DNA of 64,000 bases from JAFGBZ01 sp043817715 (lineage in GTDB: Archaea; Iainarchaeota; Iainarchaeia; Iainarchaeales; JAFGBZ01): the NCBI GenBank assembly GCA_043817715.1, contig JBDRGO010000007.1, forward strand, positions 17,411 to 81,410. Direction: 5' to 3'. How positions within the stretch are numbered: the first letter of the stretch is position 1; every line of letters begins with the position of its first letter. Shown here piece by piece: positions 1 to 7,280 of the stretch. Made by a program: the position numbers and the translations under genes. The notes below the pieces were generated by a model. The model had not been told where the DNA came from. It made no database searches and saw nothing but the letters and a program-made list of their open reading frames with translations.

Positions 1-627
1 CAAAGTATTCCAGCCAAATGCCTCAAATTTTTTTTCAATTGGAGCAACTTCCTTTATTTCTGAAACTTTTCCGTCAATCTGCAAATCATTCCAATCCACA
101 AAAGCAATTAATTTATTTAATTTTCTAAAACCAGAAGTCATTGCCGCTTCCCAAATCATTCCTTCCTGCAATTCGCCGTCACCCATTAAAACAAAAGTAA
201 ATGAATCAATTTTATCAATTCTTTTGCCTAAAGCAATTCCATTAGCAATACTTAAACCAGTTCCAAGCGGACCAGTGGATGCCTCAATTCCTTTGGTTTT
301 ATGCGCTGCAGGATGCCCCTGCAAATGAGAATTGATTTTTCTAAAAGTCATTAATTCTTCAACAGAAAAATAATTTGATTCAGCCAGGCAGGCATATTGG
401 GTTGGGCAGGCATGGCCTTTGCTTAAAATAAAATGATCTCTTTCACTCCAATTAGGTTTTTTGAAATCATGCTTTAATTCATGAAAATACAGCAATACAA
501 GCAATTCAACACAGCTTAAAGAGCTTCCAGGATGCCCTGACTGCGCGGAATGAATCATTTTAATTATGTGCTGGCGGATTTTATTAGCCATTAATTTTAA
601 TTTTTTTTCTTCTTCTATTGAAAGCAA
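1..627 (-). CDS. Transketolase, N-terminal (TPP-binding) subunit, partial at window edge
   Basis: Transfers two-carbon ketol units in the non-oxidative pentose phosphate pathway. The reading frame runs off the left edge, so about 209 residues are visible. An SGHPGSSLS-type motif near the N-terminus, SKGHACP, GPLGTGLS and GDGELQEG with a downstream Asn are the thiamine-diphosphate/Mg binding signatures. Archaea often split transketolase into N and C subunits, so a C-half gene may follow outside the window. An ATG lies at 591, but an in-frame TTG at 627 adds an IEEEKKLKL helix that the family normally has before the SGHP motif, so I prefer 627; the start is uncertain. It lies 39 bp behind the FSA/transaldolase gene on the same strand, which suggests a pentose-phosphate operon. 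Confidence 0.9.
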   Translation of the reverse strand, partial: MLSIEEEKKLKLMANKIRQHIIKMIHSAQSGHPGSSLSCVELLVLLYFHELKHDFKKPNWSERDHFILSKGHACPTQYACLAESNYFSVEELMTFRKINSHLQGHPAAHKTKGIEASTGPLGTGLSIANGIALGKRIDKIDSFTFVLMGDGELQEGMIWEAAMTSGFRKLNKLIAFVDWNDLQIDGKVSEIKEVAPIEKKFEAFGWNTL

Positions 628-666
628 ATGAATTCACTTAAAATTATTTTTTCTTTTCCAGTTAAT

Positions 667-1326
667 TTACCTAATTTCTTTACTTTTTTCTAATTTTTTC
701 CAGTCATCCAAAAATTTCTGTATTCCTGAATCAGTTAATTCATGTAAATACATTTCTTCCAGCACAGGGAATGGAATTGTTGCAATATCCGCGCCAATCA
801 ATGCCGCACGCTTCACGTGCTCTGTGCTTCTCACTGAAGCAACAATTACTTTTGTTTTGAATTCATAATTATAAAGCATTGTAACTATTTCATCAACTAA
901 TTCCATTCCGATTTCTCCTTTGTCATCCAAGCGCCCGACAAAAGGAGAAACATAAGTAGCACCAGCTTTTGCTGCCAACAATGCCTGATTTGCTGTAAAA
1001 ACAAGAGTAACATTTGTTTTAATTTTTTTCTTAGATAAAACCTGCACTGCTTTCATTCCTTCTTTTGTCATCGGAATTTTAATTACAACATTTGAAGCGA
1101 TTTTTGCCAGTTCAATTCCTTCTTTAACCATTCCTTCTGCATCCAAAGCAATTACTTCAGCACTAACTGGTCCCTTAATTAATTTGCATATTTCTTTCAG
1201 GCGCGGAATGAATGGAACGCCTTCTTTTGCCGCAAGGGATGGATTAGTTGTAACGCCGTCAGCAATGCCCAGTTCCTTTGCTTTTTTTATTTGCTCTAAG
1301 TTTGCGGTATCAACAAAAAACTTCAT
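667..1326 (-). CDS. Fructose-6-phosphate aldolase / transaldolase (FSA-TalC family)
   Basis: A 219-residue class I aldolase of the short FSA/TalC type, which either cleaves fructose 6-phosphate or transfers dihydroxyacetone. Motifs seen are FVDTANL at the N-terminus, GVTTNPSL near 24-31, and VIKIPMT with the probable Schiff-base lysine at Lys83. The C-terminal half has ATYVSPFVGR and a VKRAALIGADIATIPF stretch, all typical. Full length for the family. It is first in an apparent two-gene unit with transketolase. Its ribosome-binding site (AAGGAGGG) lies in the loop and 3' arm of a perfect 10-bp hairpin that reaches the first base of the ATG, so translation may be controlled by RNA structure. 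Sequence alone does not separate aldolase from transaldolase activity. Confidence 0.92.
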   Translation of the reverse strand: MKFFVDTANLEQIKKAKELGIADGVTTNPSLAAKEGVPFIPRLKEICKLIKGPVSAEVIALDAEGMVKEGIELAKIASNVVIKIPMTKEGMKAVQVLSKKKIKTNVTLVFTANQALLAAKAGATYVSPFVGRLDDKGEIGMELVDEIVTMLYNYEFKTKVIVASVRSTEHVKRAALIGADIATIPFPVLEEMYLHELTDSGIQKFLDDWKKLEKSKEIR

Positions 1327-1428
1327 TTAAATCCCTCCTTGGGATTTAAAGCATTAAAATCTCTGATTTTAATTTTTAAATTTGCTTTTTGCAAATTTAA
1401 AGCTTTAAATTTTTCTAAAAAATTTAAA
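1326..1428. repeat. Tandem array of four short hairpins with different stems
   Basis: Four consecutive perfect inverted repeats: 1326-1350 (10-bp stem, 5-nt loop), 1353-1373 (9-bp stem, TCT loop), 1377-1399 (9-bp stem, TTTTT loop) and 1404-1428 (11-bp stem, 3-nt loop). Stems are unrelated in sequence, and linkers are 2-4 nt, usually GC or AAGC. The first contains the RBS of the FSA gene on the minus strand. Similar paired hairpins recur at 32149-32193 and 37031-37084. Confidence 0.75.
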
Positions 1429-1490
1429 TTCATAAAATTCACCAATAAAAATAAAGAAGCAAAGAGTTTTAAAAGAAAATTAAAAATGAA

Positions 1491-2003
1491 TCAATGCCTT
1501 GATTTAAATCTTTTAAAAAAAGGTTTTTCCTTAAGTATTGGCTTCCCTATATGTTGAAACAATTCAACAGCTAATTCATGAAACATTTGGTTAATCGCTG
1601 ACTTTATTTCAACAGCATGTTCTTTAGAAAAGTGTTCAAGCGCCCCGTATGTTGCCTCACCAGCGCTTTTTGGATTCATTAACAATGCTTTTTTTACAGC
1701 AAAAAATGCGTTTTCTTTGTTACCCTCATGAGATTCAAAATGCTGATGTATTCTTTCAATTATTTCATTTTTTGCATTCTCAAAAATTAAGTTTTCAAGA
1801 TAATCCATTAACATTGATCTTGCTTCTTCACTAGCCAGTTTTGGACGATTTAGCAATTCACGATACAACCTTACAACTACTTCTTTCTCAGTAATGCTAT
1901 GCAGATTAGCTAATTCAAATATCTTTTCATTTGTTTCATGTTTAACTGTTTCAAGAGTTAATTTTTCTTCTGAGATTTTCCCGCCAACCAATTTCATCAC
2001 CAT
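1491..2003 (-). CDS. Hypothetical alpha-helical protein
   Basis: A 170-residue protein with no recognised motif. It appears mostly alpha-helical and charged, with His-rich helices (for example HQHFESHEG near residue 90) and a basic C-terminal tail (FFKRFKSRH). No signal peptide or membrane segment is visible. The start is ambiguous between ATG 2003 and ATG 1997 (ATG-GTG-ATG). It stands between two hairpin-rich or AT-rich gaps and reads in the same direction as ilvE upstream, 33 bp away. Real coding is supported by length and by codon usage like its neighbours, but function is unknown. Confidence 0.7.
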   Translation of the reverse strand: MVMKLVGGKISEEKLTLETVKHETNEKIFELANLHSITEKEVVVRLYRELLNRPKLASEEARSMLMDYLENLIFENAKNEIIERIHQHFESHEGNKENAFFAVKKALLMNPKSAGEATYGALEHFSKEHAVEIKSAINQMFHELAVELFQHIGKPILKEKPFFKRFKSRH

Positions 2004-2036
2004 TAATTTATTGCATTAATTAAATTTAAATCCTAA

Positions 2037-2930
2037 TCAAACAAATTCCAGCCATTTCAAATAATCCTGGTTTTTTCCGTGGATAATTAATTCAAATTCA
2101 TGAATTAATTTTTCTGTAACTGAATTCTTTTTTAATTTAAATTTTTTTTTATTGATTTGCTTTACAGAAACAATCCCTGCCGCGGTTCCGGTAACAAATA
2201 CTTCTTCTGCATTCAATAATTCCTTTAATTTCACATTTTTTTCTTTAATTTTTAATTTCATTCCTTTTGCAATCTCAATAACTGAATTGCGAGTAATTCC
2301 TTCTAAAATTCCATTGATTTTCGGAATGAATAAAATCCTTTTTTTTACATAAAAAATGTTTTCCGCACTTGCTTCAGCCACTTGGTTTTTTTCATTCAGC
2401 ATTAACGCGTCATCAAATCCTTTTTTGTTTGCATTGATTTTTGCCAAAAAAGAAACCGAGTAATTTCCTGAAACCTTTACTTCAAATAATTCTTTATTAA
2501 CCGCAGTTCTTCTGAAAGAAGAAACCATTAATTTGATTCCTTTTTTTCCTTCAAAGAATTTTTTTTGTTTTGAAGCCATTACTGCAACAGAAACAGGAAA
2601 ATCAATTTTATTTAAAAGCAAATAATTTCCTTCAAAAAAAATTATGGGACGGATGTATGCATCAGTTAATTTGTTTTTTTTCAAAAGCAGGGAAATAACT
2701 GAAATTAATTTCTTCTCAGTAATTTTTGGTTTTAAGTACATGAATTTTGCGGATTTGAATAACCGTTTAATGTGTTCTTTTAATTTAAAAACAGCAATTC
2801 TTTTTCCAATTTTATAACTTCTGATTCCTTCAAATACTGCTGTTCCATAATGCAATGAATTGCTTGAAACAGGAATTAATGCATTTTTTTTAGAAATGAA
2901 TTTTCCATTTAAATAAATGAATTCTTTCAT
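2037..2930 (-). CDS. ilvE: Branched-chain amino acid aminotransferase (PLP fold type IV)
   Basis: Transfers the amino group between glutamate and branched-chain 2-oxoacids, the last step of Val/Leu/Ile synthesis. The 297 residues are near the usual family length. N-terminal LHYGTAVFEGIRSY, the lysine of a FLAKINANKKG stretch (PLP Schiff base), VAEASAENIF and GILEGITRNSV are the class IV signatures. A TATA-like sequence centred about 27 nt upstream of the ATG, with no Shine-Dalgarno, indicates a leaderless transcript. PanB is encoded divergently just upstream; both use 2-oxoisovalerate, so a shared control region is plausible. D-amino-acid transaminase or aminodeoxychorismate lyase are relatives, but the motifs fit IlvE best. 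Confidence 0.88.
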   Translation of the reverse strand: MKEFIYLNGKFISKKNALIPVSSNSLHYGTAVFEGIRSYKIGKRIAVFKLKEHIKRLFKSAKFMYLKPKITEKKLISVISLLLKKNKLTDAYIRPIIFFEGNYLLLNKIDFPVSVAVMASKQKKFFEGKKGIKLMVSSFRRTAVNKELFEVKVSGNYSVSFLAKINANKKGFDDALMLNEKNQVAEASAENIFYVKKRILFIPKINGILEGITRNSVIEIAKGMKLKIKEKNVKLKELLNAEEVFVTGTAAGIVSVKQINKKKFKLKKNSVTEKLIHEFELIIHGKNQDYLKWLEFV

Positions 2931-2947
2931 GCAAGTATAAGAATTAA

Positions 2948-2964
2948 AGAAAATATTTAAATAA
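2948..2964 (-). promoter_or_regulatory. TATA box for leaderless ilvE transcript
   Basis: AT-only stretch reading TTTATTTAAATATTTT on the minus strand, about 27 bp upstream of the ilvE ATG, the expected TATA-to-start distance for archaeal leaderless mRNA. No purine-rich ribosome-binding site lies between. Confidence 0.5.
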
Positions 2965-3045
2965 AAGAAGCTTTAAACCAAAAGAAAACATAAATTATAT
3001 TAATCTTAATAAGTTATTTATACCATAAGCAATTAAGTGAAGTTA

Positions 3046-3828
3046 ATGCCTAAAACAAAATTAATCAATAAAATCCGATCCATGAAAGGAAAGGAATTGA
3101 TTTCCATGGTTACTGCCTATGATGCAATTTTTTCAGAACTTGCATGCATTGCAGGAATTGACTTGATTCTTGTCGGAGACAGCGTGGCAAATGTAATGCT
3201 TGGATACAGGAACACGAAATCAATTTCAATGGATGAAATGCTTCATCATGTAAAAGCAGTTACAAGAGCAAAACCAAGTGTTCCTGTTGTTGCTGATATG
3301 CCTAAAGGAAGTTACAGTAATTCATTAAAAGCATTAAAAAATGCAAAAAAGTTTTTGAAAGAAAAAGCAGATGCAGTTAAAGTAGAAGGAGTAAATAAAA
3401 AAGCAATTTCAGCATTAAGAAATGAAGGAATTGAAGTAATGGGACATATTGGTTTATTGCCTCAAACTGCTTTAAAATATAAAGTGAAAGGAAAAAAACC
3501 AAGAGAAGCAAAAAAATTAATTAATGAAGCATTATTATTGGATTCAATGAATTGTTTTTCAATTGTAATGGAATGCGTTCCAAGTTCACTCGCAGAAGAA
3601 ATTACTTCACTTGTTTCTTGTCCAACAATTGGAATAGGAGCAGGAATAAAATGCGACGGGCAGGTGCTTGTAGTGAATGATTTAATTGGATTGCATGCTC
3701 AATCATTTAAACCAAAATTTGTTAAGCAATACTGTGATGTTTCAACTGAAATAATTCATGCATTAAATCAATTCAATTTAGAAGTAAAAGAAAGAAAGTT
3801 TCCAGGAAAAGAAAATTCATATGAATGA
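3046..3828 (+). CDS. panB: 3-methyl-2-oxobutanoate hydroxymethyltransferase (ketopantoate synthesis)
   Basis: Adds a hydroxymethyl group from methylene-tetrahydro(methano)pterin/folate to 2-oxoisovalerate, the first step to pantoate and coenzyme A. About 260 residues, full length. ISMVTAYDAIFSELA, ILVGDSVANVMLGY, VVADMPKGSY (metal-binding Asp residues), a VMGHIGLLPQ segment and GIGAGIKCDGQVLV near the C-terminus are all present. I take ATG 3046 rather than an in-frame GTG at 3037, because GTGA there lies at Shine-Dalgarno distance. A TATA-like box lies near 3012-3022. It is divergent from ilvE, which handles the same 2-oxoacid pool. Confidence 0.93.
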   Translation: MPKTKLINKIRSMKGKELISMVTAYDAIFSELACIAGIDLILVGDSVANVMLGYRNTKSISMDEMLHHVKAVTRAKPSVPVVADMPKGSYSNSLKALKNAKKFLKEKADAVKVEGVNKKAISALRNEGIEVMGHIGLLPQTALKYKVKGKKPREAKKLINEALLLDSMNCFSIVMECVPSSLAEEITSLVSCPTIGIGAGIKCDGQVLVVNDLIGLHAQSFKPKFVKQYCDVSTEIIHALNQFNLEVKERKFPGKENSYE

Positions 3829-3862
3829 AAAAAAATTCGGGAAAAAACCAGGAGTGAATTAA

Positions 3863-5005
3863 ATGCAAAGAAAACATTCAAATTCACCTAAAAATTTATA
3901 TCACCCTGAAATAAAAAGATTTGTTCGTAAAGCACTGAAAACTAAACGATTCTTAACAATGAAAGAAATAGCAAAACGGGCAAGTGATTTAGCTAAACAA
4001 AAAAAAATAACTTGCCCCAGCAAAGCATCAATGTATGACAGAATAAAAGAATACAATAATAAAAATAGAATTAGGTCTCCAGAAGAACTCCAAGAGCTTA
4101 GGGCAAGAATTAAAAAAGACAAAGCTAAATTGCCTGAAAAAACAAAAAATAAAATAATTGAATTAGGTTCAATTTATGAAATTGAAACTAAAGAACCAAA
4201 ATATACTCATGAAAAAATAAGAAAAATGACAGGAACATCAATACGTACAGTTTCATCAATTCTTAGGGGACAGGGATTTACAAGAATACACACTCCAAGT
4301 AAAATAGAAAATGCCAAGAAACAAATAAGATTAATACAAAGGCCGATTATAAGACCAGATTTGGAAAAAATAAGTGCTACAACAGGTCCGTCAATAACTA
4401 CTCTGCTTGAATTTATTAGACGAAACAACATTCCTTATCAAAGCACCCGCCAGCCAAGAACACCTGAAAGAAGAATTCCCTGGGGGCCTGAAAGAGAAAA
4501 AATATGGAATTCAATTATTAATGCAGTCAAGAACTATGGAAGAAGATGGACCAGCTTGTATTCTTCATCAACTGAAGCTGAAAAAATCGCATTCCAACAA
4601 GGATTTGAAATCTTTCAGTATTGGAATCCAGAGGTTCATAAAAGCCATGCTTTAAATTATGTCAGAGGAGGCATTCAAAGATACTTTAAAAAACAAGCCA
4701 AACAACAACGCGCCATTCGGCTTGACAGTCAAAGAAACCAATTTGATACTAAAGACAGATTAATGCATGAATCAATTCCTTCCACTCAAAAAGATCCGCT
4801 ATTAGGAATTGAATTAAATGAAATATTTAGAAAAATTGATTCAGCAAAAGGAAAGTTTCCTAAAACAAAAGAAAATATGAAAAACGTTCTGAAACTAAAA
4901 ATGCAAGGCTATAACAACGCGGAAATTGGAAAAAGCCTGCAGTTAAGCAGAGAAAGAATAAGGCAATTACTCAAATTAATACAAGATTTAATCAAACCGC
5001 AATAA
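3863..5005 (+). CDS. Sigma-70-like multi-HTH DNA-binding protein
   Basis: A 380-residue basic protein. The C-terminal ~45 residues (about 335-378) read as a sigma-70 region 4 helix-turn-helix: MKNVLKLKMQGYNNAEIGKS followed by LSRERIRQLLK, the helix normally written as TRERIRQIE. Residues about 238-285 (FQQGFEIFQYWNPE, then HALNYVRGGIQRYFKKQ) resemble region 2, where sigma factors have a fast helix, a FDPE-type turn and a WIRxAI helix. A linker with IPSTQKDPLLGIE separates them, as in sigma factors. The N-terminal half has further HTH-like segments (about 32-62, 113-137, 166-190). The RBS is AGGAGTGA. Archaea use TBP/TFB rather than sigma, so the role is unclear: it could be an acquired regulator, a mobile-element protein or an anti-terminator-like factor. 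The region 4 match is clear by eye; region 2 is inference. Confidence 0.6.
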   Translation: MQRKHSNSPKNLYHPEIKRFVRKALKTKRFLTMKEIAKRASDLAKQKKITCPSKASMYDRIKEYNNKNRIRSPEELQELRARIKKDKAKLPEKTKNKIIELGSIYEIETKEPKYTHEKIRKMTGTSIRTVSSILRGQGFTRIHTPSKIENAKKQIRLIQRPIIRPDLEKISATTGPSITTLLEFIRRNNIPYQSTRQPRTPERRIPWGPEREKIWNSIINAVKNYGRRWTSLYSSSTEAEKIAFQQGFEIFQYWNPEVHKSHALNYVRGGIQRYFKKQAKQQRAIRLDSQRNQFDTKDRLMHESIPSTQKDPLLGIELNEIFRKIDSAKGKFPKTKENMKNVLKLKMQGYNNAEIGKSLQLSRERIRQLLKLIQDLIKPQ

Positions 5006-5073
5006 ATTCATTATTTGTTTTTTCCATAAATTAATTCTTTTTAAACATTTCTTACTTTCAGTTTAGTGATTTT

Positions 5074-5667
5074 ATGATTTTAATTGTTTCCGGTTTTGCT
5101 GGTTCAGGAAAAAGCTCTTTAGCTGATTCATTAGGAAAGCATTTCAGTTTACGTGTAATTCATGCATCTGATGTAATGAAGCAATTAATGGAAGGAAAAC
5201 TTGATTTAAATAATACTAAAGGACACGAAGGTTTTTGGGAATCAAAGGAATCAGAGCACATAATGAAGCACAGAGAAGAAAACGATGAATTAGATAAGAA
5301 ATTAGATGAACTGCTGTTAAAAGAAGTAGAAAAAGACAATCTTGTATTGGATTCCTGGACAATGCCTTGGCTTTCAAAAAAAGGCATTAAAATTTGGTTA
5401 AATGCTTCTCCTGAAATAAGAGCTAAAAGAGTGAGTTTAAGGGACAAAATGAGTTTTGAAAAGATTTTAAGCAAAATAAAGGAAAGAGATGAAAAAACAA
5501 AAGGTATTTATAAAAGAATTTACAACTTTAGTTTAGGCAATGATTTTGAACCATTTGATTTAATTATTGAAACAAATGAAATTAATCAAAAAGAAGTGTT
5601 TGAAAAAACATTAAAAGAATTAAAAAATTTAAATTTAAAGAAAAATAAAAAATTTAAGGAAAATTAA
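5074..5667 (+). CDS. Cytidylate-kinase-like P-loop nucleotide kinase
   Basis: A 197-residue P-loop kinase. The Walker A GFAGSGKSS sits at residues 7-15, followed by an RVIHASDVMKQL segment where archaeal CMP kinases carry the substrate-binding helix. DSWTMPW near 93-99 fits the strand-loop before the LID, and an IRAKRVSLRDKMSFEKI stretch fits the arginine-rich LID. Archaeal cytidylate kinases are about 180 residues, so length agrees. It could instead phosphorylate another small substrate, because the NMP-binding loop is diverged. The start has the local leader GTGATTTT-ATG. The C-terminus is lysine-rich and low complexity. Confidence 0.65.
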   Translation: MILIVSGFAGSGKSSLADSLGKHFSLRVIHASDVMKQLMEGKLDLNNTKGHEGFWESKESEHIMKHREENDELDKKLDELLLKEVEKDNLVLDSWTMPWLSKKGIKIWLNASPEIRAKRVSLRDKMSFEKILSKIKERDEKTKGIYKRIYNFSLGNDFEPFDLIIETNEINQKEVFEKTLKELKNLNLKKNKKFKEN

Positions 5668-5701
5668 AAAAAAAATTAAAGGATTTAAGGACGTGGTTTA
5701 A

Positions 5702-6403
5702 ATGGAAAGAATTAGCACTGGAATACCAGGATTGGATGATTTAACCCAGGGAGGAGTGCCAAAAGGAAGCACTATATTGATTTCAGGAGGGCCTGGAACA
5801 GGAAAAACAATTTTATGCCTGAATTACATTTATCAGGGAGCATTAAACGGAGAAGCAGGAATATACATTACGTTAGAGGAAGGGGCGGAAAATATTTCTT
5901 GGAACATGGAATCCTTTGGATGGGATATTGGTTCACTGCAGGAAAAAGGATTAATTAATATTCACAGGGTAAGGTTTGATGCTCACCAGAATATTGAATC
6001 ACAGGTTGAAGAGGAACTGAAAATTATTGCTGAACTGGTTCAGGAAACAGGCGCGAAAAGGCTTGTTGTTGATTCCACCACTGCATTCGGAATATGGATT
6101 GAAGGCAAGGGAATGCTAAGGCACCAGTTATTTGAATTCACTTCCAAATTAAAGGAACTGGACTGCACTACTTTTTTGATTTCTGAAACAAAATCAGAAA
6201 GAAATGTTTTTTCTGCAATGGGAGTGGAAGAATTTGTTGCAGACGGAGTGATTGCATTGTATTTTACCCCGCCTCACAGGAATATTTTTGTAAGAAAAAT
6301 GCGCGGAACAAACCACTCAAAATCAGTTCATCCATTTGACATAACTGAAAGGGGAATAGTGGTCCATTCAAGGGACGAAGTATTATGGGATGCAATCAAA
6401 TAA
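5702..6403 (+). CDS. KaiC-like RecA-superfamily ATPase (single domain)
   Basis: A 233-residue single-domain KaiC homologue. The family-typical opening STGIPGLDDLTQGGVPKGS is followed by Walker A GGPGTGKT at residues 29-36, a catalytic-glutamate segment ITLEEG, and the Walker B-like RLVVDSTT near 121-128. The C-terminal KMRGTNHSKSVHPFDITERG motif is typical of archaeal KaiC-like proteins. There are no second CII domain and no membrane segments. Such proteins are widespread in archaea and thought to act as signalling or archaellum/chemotaxis-associated ATPases; the exact role here is unknown. The HD-domain gene follows 88 bp downstream on the same strand, a possible signalling pair. Confidence 0.9.
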   Translation: MERISTGIPGLDDLTQGGVPKGSTILISGGPGTGKTILCLNYIYQGALNGEAGIYITLEEGAENISWNMESFGWDIGSLQEKGLINIHRVRFDAHQNIESQVEEELKIIAELVQETGAKRLVVDSTTAFGIWIEGKGMLRHQLFEFTSKLKELDCTTFLISETKSERNVFSAMGVEEFVADGVIALYFTPPHRNIFVRKMRGTNHSKSVHPFDITERGIVVHSRDEVLWDAIK

Positions 6404-6490
6404 AAGAATTCCCGTTCAATTAAATAAAAAAACAATAAGTAATAAGTAAAAAAAATTCCTTTCAATTATAACTGAGCAAGGGAAAAAGAA

Positions 6491-7225
6491 ATGCATTCAA
6501 ACCATTCCAGCAAGAAAAACAGAAAACCAAGAGACAGAAAGCCAAATAGTAATGGAAAGAATATTTCTTCAAAGCTGGAAAGGTATTTAACTAGGCGCGA
6601 TTTTTATCGTGCATTGATTGAAAAAGAAACCAGAAAACCAAACCCTGAACTTAATTTTTTCACGCCGAATGCATTAATGATACAAGCATTTCATGCAAAA
6701 GACGGCGGAATTACTTTAAGGCATAGCAGGTTTGTTGACTCAATTGCTTCAATTATATACAATCATTTGACTAAAGCAGAAAAAGAAAAAATTCATGCAG
6801 AAAATGTATCCCTTGCTGCAAGACTGCACGATATCGGAAAATTAATGGTTAGGTCAGAACTTTTAAGCAATACAGGAGAACTTAACCAAAAAGAAAAGGA
6901 AGAAATAAGGAAACATCCGCAGCATGCAAGAAAAATACTTGAAATGGAAGGGCTGCCTGAAGAAATAATTGAAGTTGCCGAAAAACATCATTCGCCGCTT
7001 GCAGAACAAAGCCAGTTAACAAGGCTAATTGCAATATCCGATGCAATTGCAACAATGCATGGCGAAAGATATTATGAAAAAAAAACAATTACCGAAATAA
7101 TTGAGGAATTAAGAAAACAGAGCGGAAAAATGTTTGACCCAATATATGTTAAGACAGCAATTAAAGCATTGAATAACAGAAAAATACTGCAAAAATGGGA
7201 AGAAATATTCAGGAAACGCGAATGA
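6491..7225 (+). CDS. HD-domain phosphohydrolase, HD-GYP-like without the GYP motif
   Basis: A 244-residue protein. The N-terminal 30 residues are Lys/Asn/Arg-rich and likely disordered. The HD core begins at RHS (His78), then AARLHDIGKL with the HD pair at 113-114, RKHPQHARKILE, EKHHSPL and ISDAIATMHGERYY. The spacing matches HD-GYP phosphodiesterases, and the C-terminal MFDPIYVKTAIKAL resembles their FDP(x)V motif, but the diagnostic HHExxDGxGYP segment is reduced to HHSPLAEQ. It probably hydrolyses a nucleotide or phosphorylated signal; cyclic-di-GMP specificity is not supported. It follows a KaiC-like ATPase gene. The RBS AAGGGA precedes ATG 6491. Confidence 0.8.
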   Translation: MHSNHSSKKNRKPRDRKPNSNGKNISSKLERYLTRRDFYRALIEKETRKPNPELNFFTPNALMIQAFHAKDGGITLRHSRFVDSIASIIYNHLTKAEKEKIHAENVSLAARLHDIGKLMVRSELLSNTGELNQKEKEEIRKHPQHARKILEMEGLPEEIIEVAEKHHSPLAEQSQLTRLIAISDAIATMHGERYYEKKTITEIIEELRKQSGKMFDPIYVKTAIKALNNRKILQKWEEIFRKRE

Positions 7226-7280
7226 AAAATTAATTTTCCAGAATTCTTTATTTTAATCAATTCCTATTTTAATCAATTCT

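Noticed and set aside
1339..1557. Open frame of 72 codons on the plus strand
   Set aside because: It runs through the tandem hairpin array and into the 3' end of a better-supported minus-strand gene; its product is a Lys/Phe-rich artefact of AT-rich DNA.
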